DNA of 64,000 nt from CAVXFB01 sp963760935 (lineage in GTDB: Bacteria > Planctomycetota > Planctomycetia > Pirellulales > Thermoguttaceae): positions 1-64,000 of the forward strand of contig CAVXFB010000008.1 of NCBI GenBank assembly GCA_963760935.1. The letters run 5' to 3'. Position 1 is the stretch's first letter; every line of letters starts with the position of its first letter. Shown in pieces: positions 1-8,515 of the stretch. The notes below the pieces were generated by a model. That model did no database searches and had not been told where the DNA came from. It worked only from the letters and a program-made list of their open reading frames with translations. Both the position numbers and the translations under genes were made by a program.

Positions 1-382
1 TTCTGAAAAAATCATTTCATGGGGTCATGACCATAGAGATCTTCAACGAGCCGGACCTGATTGATTCATTAGCCACACTCAGGAAATTGGGGCTGCATTC
101 CTGGTGATGCGTTCGAAACGGATTTGCTTTTGTGAAACCAAGTCGACCGGCACGGAGGCCGGTCGCTACCAGCTCACGGTGGGGCCCGGCGTCGCTGCCG
201 GACCGAGGCAATTCCATAAATTTATTGGCGAATGTGTATGAGTCCCTAGTGCATTATTTGAATTTTCTTCTCTGCGCCCTCTGCGATCTCTGCGGTGAAC
301 TCTGTTTGCCCATCATTGCCTTTCGGCGGATTCTCTCTTGACACTTTCTGTCCGGGAGTGTGATAATCATTAGTGACCCAGT
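1..382. other. Intergenic stretch, no gene recognised
   Basis: I see no credible coding sequence here; the short open frames are not family-like. Around 265-302 there is the phrase CTCTGCGCCCTCTGCGATC followed by TCTGCGGTGAA, a low-complexity string that recurs between genes in many environmental genomes. Around 150-215 there are GGCCGGTCGCTACC-type imperfect repeats. The stretch ends at the tRNA-Leu gene. Confidence 0.5.
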
Positions 383-469
383 GCCGAAGTGGCGGAACTG
401 GTAGACGCGCCAGGTTCAGGGTCTGGTGGGCGTAAGCCTGTAGGAGTTCGAGTCTCCTCTTGGGCACCA
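383..469 (+). tRNA. tRNA-Leu (anticodon CAG)
   Basis: The sequence folds as a class II tRNA. The D-arm region contains GGCGGAACTGGTAGACGC, the anticodon stem CCAGG/TCTGG encloses the loop TTCAGGG with anticodon CAG, there is a long variable arm, a T-loop GTTCGAGTC, and an encoded CCA at 467-469. The acceptor stem shows one G-G mismatch, which could be a base error given the many indels nearby. A rho-independent terminator follows directly. Confidence 0.93.
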
Positions 470-486
470 ACAACGATCATGCAATG

Positions 487-512
487 ACCCGGCTGTGAAG
501 GCCGGGTTTTTT
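487..512 (+). terminator. Rho-independent terminator after tRNA-Leu
   Basis: The stem ACCCGGC/GCCGGGT with a short loop is followed by a run of T. It lies 17 bp after the tRNA CCA end. Confidence 0.85.
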
Positions 513-650
513 GTTGCAATCAGGATCCCAACCAACCGAGATCATCGCAACTTGTCGTCTTTTGCTGCTGTATAATAAACGCGAGCAGTGGCGCGCGCAA
601 GTAAACAGCTCATTTGCTTTCGAGAACTGCCCACAACCCGGAAAGCAATC

Positions 651-1647
651 TCACTCTCTGCTGGACAGTCGATAATTCCTCACAGATAGAGCGAGCGTCA
701 AGTTTTCCATATACCAATTCACAAATTGCCGAAGCCCCTCCGCCAGCCTGGTTTTCGGCGTGAAACCCAATTTTCTTTGGGCCCTCTCACTGTCGGCATA
801 GGTCGCTACCACATCCCCCGGCTGGGCGGGGATCATTTCTTTGACGGCCTGCTTGCCGGTCAGGTCTTCCAGGGTTTGAACGAAATGGAGGACCGGGACG
901 GATTATTATTGCCCAGGTTTATCAGTTCGTACGGCTCCAAGTCTTTTGAAAACAGCGCCCGGATGACACTCCACGATATCGTCTATATAAGTAAAATCCC
1001 GGCGGTTCTTTCCTAATTGAAAATCCTGATCGGTTCTCCGTGGAGGATAGCCTCAAGGAAAGACCAGTACGCCATATCCGGCCTGCCCCAGCGTCCATAC
1101 ACGGTAAAGAACCGGAGACCGATGGTCTGAAGTCCCCACAGGTGCGTGTAAGTATAGGCCATAAGCTCATTGGCTCTTTTTGTGGCCGCGTACAAACTCA
1201 CCGGAGTGTTCACCGGGTCTTCTTCAGAGTAGGGCCTCTTGGTGTTTCCGCCGTAGAAGCTGGAACTGGACGCGTATACAAAGCGCTGGACCGGCAGCAA
1301 ACGAGATTCTTCAATAATATTAACGAAACCTTCCAAATTGGATTTCTGGTACATAAACGGGTTCTTGAGCGAATACCTTACCCCCGCCTGCGCGGCCAAA
1401 TGACATACAATTTGCGGCGAAAAGTCCCGGAAGCAGTCTTCAACGGCATCTCTTTCAGCAAGGTCAATCTCAAGGCCCGTGAACTTCGGATATGAGCCCA
1501 GAATTTCGGTTCTGGCTCGCTTCAAGGCTGGTCATGGTACGAATTGAAGTTGTCCGCGCCGATGACTTCGTGGCCTGCATGAAGCAAAGCTTTTGCCACG
1601 TGAAAACCGATGAAACCCGCGCTGCCTGTAACAAGAATAGTTGACAT
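651..1647 (-). CDS. NAD-dependent epimerase, UDP-glucuronate 4-epimerase-like (frameshifted)
   Basis: Short-chain dehydrogenase-type sugar-nucleotide epimerase, expected to interconvert UDP-glucuronate and UDP-galacturonate for surface polysaccharide synthesis. The reading frame from ATG 1647 begins with the NAD-binding motif VTGSAGFIG. It continues in another frame (from about 1525) with HLAAQAGVRYSL and the catalytic Tyr-Lys segment YAATKRANE, then RFFTVYGRWGRPDMA, and ends in a third frame with LGFTPKTRLAEGLRQFVNWY. A missing base near 1540 and a second indel near 1015 break the frame; together the pieces give the usual 330-residue length. The same strand also carries a galE-like gene, so both may belong to a polysaccharide locus. 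The sugar specificity is inferred from overall resemblance only. Confidence 0.8.
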
Positions 1648-1677
1648 TTTTTTGTTGAGGGGGAAGGAAGAGATTCT

Positions 1678-1709
1678 GGGGAGGTCCTTTTTGCAAAAAG
1701 GGCCTCCCC
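1678..1709. repeat. 32-bp palindromic sequence between the two epimerase genes
   Basis: GGGGAGG and CCTCCCC flank a perfect inner palindrome CCTTTTTGCAAAAAGG, with one unpaired position on each side. It lies downstream of the galE-like gene and just upstream of the other epimerase. It could act as a transcription terminator or attenuator, but it lacks a clear T-run after the stem. Confidence 0.6.
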
Positions 1710-1790
1710 AAGCCCCTCCCCCAAAAACTCCTATGAATTTTCTAACTTACACATTTGTGGCTTCGGCGCAGGATGTCTATACAGCCTTGG

Positions 1791-2897
1791 TTAAGCCGCT
1801 AGCCATATAAAAGTTCTTGCCGGAGGGGCCGGGAACCGGCTTCTTTCAAGAAGCGGGTTCCGGGCGGCCTTCTCAGCGCCCCTATTGATCCTCTGTCGAG
1901 AGATCTCCGTACCTCTACCGATAGCCTTTGGGGTGCTCCGAGGAAACCACTGCAAAGCCTCGGCGGCGATCTTATCCAAATCCGATCGTGACGGCCTCCA
2001 CCCGAGCGTTCGGTGGGCCTCCGCCGCGTCCACGACCAATTCAGGAGGATGGCCGGGCCTCCTGGGTCCGATTTGAGGCTTCAGCTTTTGGCCGAAAACT
2101 CGCTCTACAGCCTCAACTGTAAATTCGAAAATCCGTAGCCTGTGCCCAAATTGAGCTTAACGAGCGGCGCCTCGTCAAACTTGTCCAGGACCTTTAGATG
2201 AGCTTCCGCCAAATCGGTCACGTGAATATAATCCCTGACACAGGTCCCGTAGGCGTCGGGAATCATTCCCGAATCTGACCAGCTCCTTATTTAGCTTCAA
2301 AGCAAACCGAACCACATTGGGGATCAGATGGGTTTCCGGGTCATGGTCCTCACCCAGCCCATCCTGAGACTCACAACCCGCCGCATTGAAATACCTCAGC
2401 CGAGCGGAACGAATGCCATAGCATGATAATAGTCTTCCAGCATCCATTCGATTGTCAGCTTTGTTCGTCCATACGGAGAAATCGGATTCGTCGGATGCTC
2501 TTCACGCAGAGGGAGCTGTTGCGGCGCCCGTAGACAGCGCAAGTGGAGGAAAAGACCACCCGGTCGTGATTCGTGGCCCTCATGGCCTCCAGCATATTGT
2601 AAGCCGATATGACGTTGTTGCTATAATACTTCGCCGGCTCGGTCACCGATTCGCCGACAAGGCAACTGGCCGCAAAATGGAAAATGGCTTCGTAGCGGTT
2701 CTCCGCTAGATGCGCCGCAAGAAATCCTCGGTCACGCAGGTCGCCTTGAAGAAATCGATGCCCTTTCACGGCCGCTGGATGGCCTGTGGACAAATTGTCA
2801 ATGACCGTAACGTCAAATCCAGCCAACACGGCAAATCGCGCAAAGTGCGATCCACGTAGCCCGCGCCGCCGATTACGAGAATTCTGTGGTCGTTCAT
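1791..2897 (-). CDS. galE: UDP-glucose 4-epimerase-like protein (frameshifted)
   Basis: Interconverts UDP-glucose and UDP-galactose in the Leloir pathway or exopolysaccharide synthesis. From ATG 2897 the protein begins with a Rossmann motif (IGGAGYV). After an early frameshift it continues with GFDVTVIDNLSTGH, HFAASCLVGESV and VVFSSTCAVYG. A further frame carries YFNAAGCESQDGLGEDHDP and HLIPNV, typical of GalE, and the last frame carries AHRTLGWRPSRSDLDKI. At least three indels interrupt it. The true end is probably near 1930; the open frame happens to run on to 1791. The GalE assignment rests on the DNLSTGH and FNAAG segments and is fairly secure. Confidence 0.82.
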
Positions 2898-3016
2898 GAA
2901 AAAAATGCTCGCCTCAATTCAGTGCCGCGAACTATAACATTAAGAGATATATTTCGGCAAAAAGTAGCTTCTGATGAAAACTCATCTTTATCGCAAAAGC
3001 ATAAGGGAGGCGCCAA

Positions 3017-4294
3017 ATGTCATTTGAAATTACCGATGTCAGGGCACGTGAGATCCTGGATTCCCGAGGGAACCCCACGGTCGAAGTAGATGTAATCCTG
3101 GACGACGAATTTATCGGCCGCGCGGCCATACCTTCAGGGGCTTCCACCGGCGAGCGGGAAGCCATAGAGCTGCGTGACGGTGACAAAAGTCGCTACGGCG
3201 GGAAGGGTGTATTGAAAGCCGTGGAAAACGTTATGGAAGAGATCCGGCCCGCGGCGCTGTGCCTGGACACGTTCGACCAGCAGGGGCTCGACCGTACACT
3301 CATTGATCTGGATGGCACGCCTAATAAGAGCAAGTTGGGGGCAAACGCGATTCTGGGAGTAAGCCTGGCCGCAGCCAAAGCGTGCTCGGCAAGGTTGGAG
3401 GTCCCTCTGTATCGTTACCTGGGCGGTGTCGGCGCTGTGCGGCTCCCTGTCCCGATGATGAATATCCTGAACGGCGGCACGCACGCGGACAACAATGTGG
3501 ACATCCAGGAGTTCATGGTAATGCCTCTGGGCGCGTCCAGCTTCAGGGAAGGGCTGCGCATGGGCGCGGAGGTGTTCCACGCTCTGAAAAAGGTGCTCAA
3601 GGGAAAAGGTCTCAACACCTCGGTGGGAGATGAAGGGGGCTTTGCTCCGAATCTGCAATCCAACGAAGAGGCCCTCCAGGTTATCATGCAGGCCATAGGC
3701 GAAGCGGGATACGAGGCCGGCAAAGACATTTTTATCGCTCTGGATCCTGCTGCAAGCACATTCTTTGAAAATGGGTCCTATAATCTTGCCGCTGAGGGGG
3801 CAAAGAAGACGTCCGCGGAAATGGTGGCTTTTTATACGGATTTTGTCGATCGGTATCCCATAGTGAGTATCGAAGACGGGCTGGCGGAAAACGATTGGGA
3901 CGGCTGGAAATTGATGACCGAAAAATTGGGCTCGAGAATTCAAATTGTGGGTGACGATATCTTTGTGACAAACATTGAGTTGCTCAAGAAGGGAATCGAA
4001 TTGTCGGTAGCTAACTCAATTCTGATCAAGCTCAATCAGATCGGCACCCTGACTGAAACCATAGAAGCTGTGAGGCTTGCCGGGAGCGCGGGATATTCTT
4101 CCGTGGTTTCTCACAGGAGCGGTGAGACCGAAGACACCACTATTGCGGACCTCGCTGTCGCCTTGGGAAACGGCCAAATTAAAACAGGGTCCGCCTCACG
4201 GACCGACCGCGTGGCCAAATACAATCAGCTCATGCGCATAGAGGAAGAGTTGGGTGATTCGGCCACATATGGTTGTCCTGAGCTGCTGAGGTAA
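3017..4294 (+). CDS. eno: Enolase
   Basis: Converts 2-phosphoglycerate to phosphoenolpyruvate in glycolysis and gluconeogenesis in the cytoplasm. The 425-residue length is normal for the family and the gene is intact. Characteristic segments are AREILDSRGNPTVEVDV near the N-terminus, SGASTGEREAIELRDGD, SVGDEGGFAPNL, EDGLAENDWDGW, the catalytic-Lys segment LIKLNQIGTLTE, and SHRSGETEDT near the C-terminus. The ATG at 3017 has a strong Shine-Dalgarno AGGGAGG six to seven bases upstream. It is transcribed away from the galE-like gene, so the 120-bp gap probably holds divergent promoters. It is the only long gene in the left 24 kb free of any frameshift. Confidence 0.97.
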   Translation: MSFEITDVRAREILDSRGNPTVEVDVILDDEFIGRAAIPSGASTGEREAIELRDGDKSRYGGKGVLKAVENVMEEIRPAALCLDTFDQQGLDRTLIDLDGTPNKSKLGANAILGVSLAAAKACSARLEVPLYRYLGGVGAVRLPVPMMNILNGGTHADNNVDIQEFMVMPLGASSFREGLRMGAEVFHALKKVLKGKGLNTSVGDEGGFAPNLQSNEEALQVIMQAIGEAGYEAGKDIFIALDPAASTFFENGSYNLAAEGAKKTSAEMVAFYTDFVDRYPIVSIEDGLAENDWDGWKLMTEKLGSRIQIVGDDIFVTNIELLKKGIELSVANSILIKLNQIGTLTETIEAVRLAGSAGYSSVVSHRSGETEDTTIADLAVALGNGQIKTGSASRTDRVAKYNQLMRIEEELGDSATYGCPELLR

Positions 4295-4333
4295 AGACAG
4301 GGACGTTTATGTCCTTTGATCACGATAGGCTGT

Positions 4334-4353
4334 GGGCGCACGGCCGTGCGCCC
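4334..4353. repeat. 20-bp perfect palindrome after enolase
   Basis: GGGCGCACGG followed by its exact reverse complement lies 39 bp after the enolase stop. A transcript would form a ten-pair stem with no loop-spacer; no T-run follows, so it is at most a weak terminator or a protein-binding palindrome. Confidence 0.45.
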
Positions 4354-4424
4354 GGCGAAAAGAACACGCCAGGCTCGTCAGGGCAAAACTTGGGCATGAC
4401 CGTAATCATAGGGAGGGGATGCTT

Positions 4425-4541
4425 ATGAAAATGCCGAAACAATGGGGATTCATTAGCTTCAGATGGTGGGTCGTTCACTTCATCGGATTCACTCTCGTGT
4501 ACACCGCCGGTCGGTTGACGGCGATACTATTAGCGAGGTGA
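4425..4541 (+). CDS. Small single-pass membrane protein
   Basis: A 38-residue protein of unknown function, starting MKMPKQWGF and continuing into a hydrophobic segment of about 20 residues (FIGFTLVYTAGRLTAILLA), which looks like one transmembrane helix. The ATG at 4425 is preceded by GGGAGGGG at a suitable distance; an in-frame ATG at 4419 is also possible. The next small ORF starts three bases after its stop, suggesting translational coupling in a small operon of membrane proteins. Confidence 0.5.
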   Translation: MKMPKQWGFISFRWWVVHFIGFTLVYTAGRLTAILLAR

Positions 4542-4544
4542 TTC

Positions 4545-4643
4545 ATGATCCAACATATTTTGTTCCCGAAAACCGGCTGGATAATTCTGCATGTGATTGC
4601 AATTTCCGCATTGTTCTTGCTAGGTTATTCGATTCATTTCTGA
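4545..4643 (+). CDS. Small hydrophobic protein
   Basis: A 32-residue protein beginning MIQHILFPKTGW and ending in a hydrophobic helix (LHVIAISALFLLGYSI). A GAGGTGA ribosome binding site overlaps the end of the preceding small ORF. It lies between two other small membrane ORFs on the same strand. Function unknown; I recognise no family. Confidence 0.45.
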   Translation: MIQHILFPKTGWIILHVIAISALFLLGYSIHF

Positions 4644-4653
4644 TGGGGGAATC

Positions 4654-5060
4654 ATGAAAGCGCAGCGTGCTCAGCTTTGGATAGCGCTCGTCGGCCTGGC
4701 GCTGGGAGGGTTCATGTTACATTACAGAATACATCCTCCACAGGAAAATTTGACGCATTTCTGGGCCTCCCTGTTTCCCGGCATTGACCTGGTGGTGGTC
4801 AGTATTCTTTTCCTGTTCAGGGGCACGTCATATGGGCTTTGTTGCTGAACACTTTCATTGCGTATCTTGGCATCATCCTGATGACCGATTTGACTATTGT
4901 CTCTACCGTTGACGGATTTATTAAGATCAGCCCTTGGAAGCAACCATTTGCTTGGCTGCTGCAAACGATGCTGCCGGATATTCTGATTTTGATAGCTGAT
5001 CTCTTCGTAGGAATGGCCCTGTACAAGATCACCGTGAGTTCCCCGAGAGAAAGCGGCTGA
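4654..5060 (+). CDS. Multi-pass membrane protein of unknown function (frameshifted)
   Basis: Two overlapping frames together give a protein of about 135 residues. The first (4654-4848) carries a hydrophobic N-terminus (LWIALVGLALGGFML) and a second helix (IDLVVVSILFLF). The second frame picks up near 4820 with ALLLNTFIAYLGIILM and ends with a fourth hydrophobic segment (MLPDILILIADLFVGMAL). The hydrophobicity pattern runs smoothly across the break, so a single indel near 4820 is likely. It follows two small membrane ORFs 10 bp upstream and may form an operon with them. Confidence 0.5.
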
Positions 5061-5145
5061 TATTCCAGGGAAGGAAGTTCTCTCGTTCACGGGCCCAGCC
5101 TGGGGACGACATGAACAGCGCCGGGAAGAAAGCTAAAGGTTTTCA

Positions 5146-5361
5146 ATGTCCGAAACCTCAGAACCTATCAATAAATTCGGTTCTCCCGAGGAGCTGAAAG
5201 CTGCTTTTGCCGCGCGCAAATACCTGTTGCCCGACAAAGCGGCTACAGTGCTGTTCCTCGCCGGGTGTTCCGAAAATCCGTTTCCGGCGCCAGGCCGGGC
5301 GGGTGCGGGAAAGACAGAGATCCTGGAGGGAGACATTGGAAGCGGTCCTGTAATCCCTTAG
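5146..5361 (+). pseudogene. Truncated MoxR-type AAA+ ATPase fragment
   Basis: The 71-residue frame starts MSETSEPINKF and contains FAARKYLLPDKAATVLFLA followed by a Walker A-like GRAGAGKTEI. This matches the N-terminal 60 residues of MoxR-family ATPases, where the order is a short lid, a hydrophobic strand, then GxxGxGKTE. Everything beyond the P-loop is missing: the sequence runs into a cluster of intergenic repeats and stops. The segment between strand and P-loop also looks disturbed. I read it as a remnant rather than a working gene. Confidence 0.6.
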
Positions 5362-5408
5362 TGTTCTTTTTCACAAATACGGGGACGTTGACAATCTCGC
5401 GCTGAAAA

Positions 5409-5660
5409 TGAGATTGCTTCGCTGCGCTCGCAATGACAGATCGCGGGAATGTCATTGCGAGGAAGTGAAACGACGAAGCAATCTCCATCGCGAAAAATAC
5501 GTCACCGTATTTATGAAATGGAGTACTTAGTTACTCGGGGCGAGGGCCTGTCATTGCGAGGAGTGAAACGACGAAGCAATCCTGTAGGGGCGCATGGCGA
5601 TGCGCCCTTCCTGGATTCCCGTTTCCGCGGGAATGACGGGAGATTGCTTCCCCCGTTTTT
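5409..5660. repeat. Cluster of dispersed short repeats
   Basis: At least three copies of a 30-34 bp unit are visible. Two direct copies start near 5449 and 5549 (TCATTGCGAGGA, then GTGAAACGACGAAGCAATC), and one inverted relative lies at 5409-5439 (GAGATTGCTTCGCTGCGCTC). A second repeat type, GATTCCCGTTTCCGCGGGAATGAC, lies near 5613-5637. Such strings are common between genes in Desulfobacterota and related environmental genomes. They abut the truncated MoxR fragment and the promoter of the transposase, so they may have mediated rearrangement. Confidence 0.75.
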
Positions 5661-5676
5661 CAACGCGACATTATAC

Positions 5677-5705
5677 TTGACAACCCCATCGAGTTGTGTT
5701 AAATT
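5677..5705 (+). promoter_or_regulatory. Sigma-70-type promoter of the transposase
   Basis: A consensus -35 TTGACA (5677-5682) is separated by 17 bp from a -10-like TAAATT (5700-5705). An AGGGGG ribosome binding site at 5716-5721 precedes the ATG at 5727. Confidence 0.6.
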
Positions 5706-5726
5706 AGTCTCGGATAGGGGGCTGCC

Positions 5727-6551
5727 ATGAATAAATCAATCATTTCTCACCCAAGATTCCACAATGAAGAGGCTGCGTACGCGTATGTTGAGTCGATCCT
5801 TTGGCCTGACGGCCCCGTTTGCCCCCATTGCGGTGAGACCAAGCGCGTGAATAAACTCCACGGCAAAAGCTATCGAATCGGCCTTTATAAGTGCTATGTA
5901 TGCCGAAAGCAGTTTACTGTCAAGATCGGAACTGTATTTGAAGATAGCCATGTTCCGCTCGATGTGTGGGTTTCTGCGATATACTTGATTGGCGCATCTA
6001 AGAAGGGAATCAGCTCAAACCAGCTTCACAGGACTTTAGGCGTTACCCTGAAGACTGCTTGGTATATGAGTCACCGAATTAGAGAAGCTATGAGGACCGG
6101 GGATTTAGTGCCTTTTGGCGCAAATGGCGGAGACGTTGAAAGCGACGAAACTTTCTTATGGAACGAGCCAGGAGCAGAAATAAAGACCGGGACCGGCCAC
6201 AAACGCAAAGTCCTGGCTCTGATTGATCGGGATACCAAGACTTCAAAGAGCTTTGTAGTTGACAATATAAACGCCAAGACCCTCGTGCCTATTCTGAAAG
6301 AGAACATTGATAAAGAAGCCCGCATTCTGACTGACGAAGCGGGACAGTATAAGTATCTGAAAGATGACTTCGCAGATCATCAGGTTGTATGTCACAGAAG
6401 AGGCGAGTATGTTTCAGCCGAAGACAAGGGTATACACGTAAATTGCTGCGAAAACTTCTTCAGCATCTTCAAGCGAGGAATGAAAGGTTTTTATCAGCAT
6501 TGCGCCAAACAGCATCTACACCGCTACCTTGCTGAATTCGACTTCCGGTAG
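5727..6551 (+). CDS. IS1595-family (ISXO2-like) transposase, ended by an in-frame amber codon
   Basis: DNA transposase of the IS1595 family. Residues 20-75 hold a two-CxxC zinc ribbon (CPHCGE and CYVC), followed by the IS1595 N-terminal signature GTVFEDSHVPL. The ISXO2-like DDE domain starts around residue 130 with DVESDETF and continues through KVLALIDRDTK and LTDEAGQYKYL. The open frame ends at TAG 6549-6551 just after AEFDFR. In the same frame the sequence continues as NNRCGKKIDDEQRAENLL to a TGA at 6657-6659, which is the normal family C-terminus, so a Tyr codon has become a stop. The methyltransferase gene begins 17 bp after that second stop, which fits a passenger gene. I could not recognise terminal inverted repeats. 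Confidence 0.88.
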   Translation: MNKSIISHPRFHNEEAAYAYVESILWPDGPVCPHCGETKRVNKLHGKSYRIGLYKCYVCRKQFTVKIGTVFEDSHVPLDVWVSAIYLIGASKKGISSNQLHRTLGVTLKTAWYMSHRIREAMRTGDLVPFGANGGDVESDETFLWNEPGAEIKTGTGHKRKVLALIDRDTKTSKSFVVDNINAKTLVPILKENIDKEARILTDEAGQYKYLKDDFADHQVVCHRRGEYVSAEDKGIHVNCCENFFSIFKRGMKGFYQHCAKQHLHRYLAEFDFR

Positions 6552-6676
6552 AATAACCGTTGCGGTAAGAAGATTGATGACGAACAGAGAGCAGAAAACT
6601 TGCTCAAAGGCGTGGTTGGAAGGCGTCTAACCTATGAAACGACTAACCACCAAGCCTGAGAAGGATAAGAAATAGA

Positions 6677-8319
6677 ATGAGTGGTCGGGGAAGCTGGAAA
6701 AATCAACTCTACTTCGGCGATAATCTGCCGATAATGCGGGAGCATATCCAGGATGAATTAGTAGACCTGGTCTATCTTGACCCACCGTTCAACTCTAAGG
6801 CTACGTACAACGTGCTCTTTGGAGAGAAAAATGGTTCGCAATCCCTATCGCAAATAGCGGCATTTGAAGATACGTGGCATTGGGGAATTGAACCACAAAA
6901 AGCTTACGAAAGGCTTATAAAGCGATCTGATAGGCTATCTAATCTCATCGAAGCCCTTTACGGCTTTCTTGGAACCAACGATATGATGGCTTACCTCGTT
7001 ATGATGGCGTTGCGTCTCGCCGAACTTCGGGGAATTTTAAAACCTACCGGCAGTCTTTACCTTCATTGTGATTCCACAGCTAGTCATTACTTGAAGATCG
7101 TGTTGGATACCATTTTCGGGCCAGAAACGTTTTGTGAATGAAATAGTATGGAAGCGGACTACCGCTCATGGTGATTCCCGTCAGGGCGCGCAGCACTACG
7201 GCAGAAATACTGATACACTTCTCTTCTACACTAAGAGCAGCAATTACACATGGAATCAGCTTCATGCTCAATATAGTCGCGATTATTTACAAAGCAAATA
7301 CGGGAATATCGAACCAGGGTACTGGGCGACGCTATCAACTTGATAACATCACCGGTCCAGGTGGAGCGGCCAAGGGCAATCCTCAATATGAATTCTTAGG
7401 GGTGACTCGATATTGGCGATACTCAAGAGAAAGGATGGAAGAATTATACAGAGAAGGTCGAATCGTACAACCTAGCCCAGGGGCTATTCCAAGGTACAAG
7501 CGATATCTCGATGAAATGAAGGGACAACCATTACAGGCTCTTTGGACTGACATTGACCCAATAAACTCTCAGGCAAAGGAACGGCTGGGCTATGCTACCC
7601 AAAAACCAGAAGCTCTGCTAGAGCGAATAATCAGCACATCAAGCAATGAAGGAGACATAGTGCTTGATCCGTTCTGTGGCTGTGGAACAGCTATTGCTGT
7701 TGCAGAACGCCTCAAGCGGGGGTGGATAGGCATTGACATTACGTTTCTTGCAATATCCCTGATTGAAACACGTCTGCAAAATACATTCAAAGGAGATCTA
7801 TCACCTTACGAAGTAATAGGAGACCCGAAAGACGTGTTTGGTGCTCGGGCACTAGCAGAGAAGGATCGTTATCAATTTGAGTGGTGGGCTGTGGGCAAGG
7901 TAGGAGCCTATCCAGCCCAGGATAAACGAAAAGGCGCAGACTCTGGAATTGACGGAGTAATCAAATTTTTTGATGACAACAGCGGAAAACCCAAGAAAAT
8001 CATTATCCAAGTGAAAAGCGGCAAGCCACAACTCAAGGAAATGAGAGACTTCATTCACGTCGTGGATAGGGAAAAAGCCGTTATTGGGGCTTATGTTACC
8101 CTCATCCGCCACAGAGCCAATGCGGAGAGAAGCCATCAAAGAAGGGTTTTACATGGCCGAGCATTTTACGGGCAATATTATCCGCGGATTCAGATACTGA
8201 CCATAGAAGCAATCCTTCAGGGAGCTTCAATTCAATACCCACGTGGAGCAGACGCTACGTTCAAGAAGGCCGAGAGGAAATATAAGGAACCAGTTCCAGA
8301 GCAAGAAAACCTATATTGA
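6677..8319 (+). CDS. Site-specific DNA methyltransferase with Mrr-like nuclease C-terminus (frameshifted)
   Basis: Single-chain DNA methyltransferase of the beta (DPPY before FxGxG) order. The first frame carries YFGDNLPIMRE and the catalytic motif IV LVYLDPPFNSKATYN. After indels near 7135 and 7330 the last frame carries ERLGYATQKPEALLERII and the AdoMet motif I DIVLDPFCGCGT. The C-terminal 150 residues contain GADSGIDGVIKFF and IIIQVKSGKPQ, a D...QVK pattern of the PD-(D/E)XK nuclease fold, so the protein could both methylate and cut. Two compensating indels near 8105 and 8175 disturb the end. It lies directly after the IS1595-type transposase and is followed by a small basic ORF. Recognition sequence cannot be predicted. 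Confidence 0.82.
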
Positions 8320-8342
8320 ACAAACTAAAGGTATCAAGATAA

Positions 8343-8515
8343 TGGGAAGAAAGAAGAAGGTTGAATGGGATGATCCCGAGCGATCCGCTCGGTTCATAGA
8401 AACTGCCAAGCAGATTCAAGCCGATGACGCTAAAGATCGCTTTGAAGAGGCAATGAAGCGGATAGCGAAGGCGAAGCGACACAAAACTGAGCTGGAAAAC
8501 ACAACATCATCGTAA
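8343..8515 (+). CDS. Small charged protein downstream of the methyltransferase
   Basis: A 57-residue protein starting MGRKKKVEWDDPERS and rich in Lys, Arg, Asp and Glu, predicted to be helical with no membrane segment. It begins 24 bp after the methyltransferase stop, so the two are probably cotranscribed. Its stop overlaps by nine bases the end of the convergent gene on the other strand. Similar small ORFs of the WDDPERS...FIETA type are plausible partners of such methyltransferases, but I cannot assign a function. Confidence 0.5.

Noticed and set aside
383..469. tRNA-Leu(CAG) as the left attachment site of the defence island
   Set aside because: Its 3' end (GTTCGAGTCTCCTCTTGGGC) does not match the 3' end of tRNA-Leu(GAG), it is a complete tRNA, and 8 kb of unrelated genes with a different composition separate it from the island.
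5409..5660. CRISPR array
   Set aside because: The repeats are of different kinds and orientations, are not evenly spaced, and match common dispersed intergenic repeats. No cas gene is present in the window.
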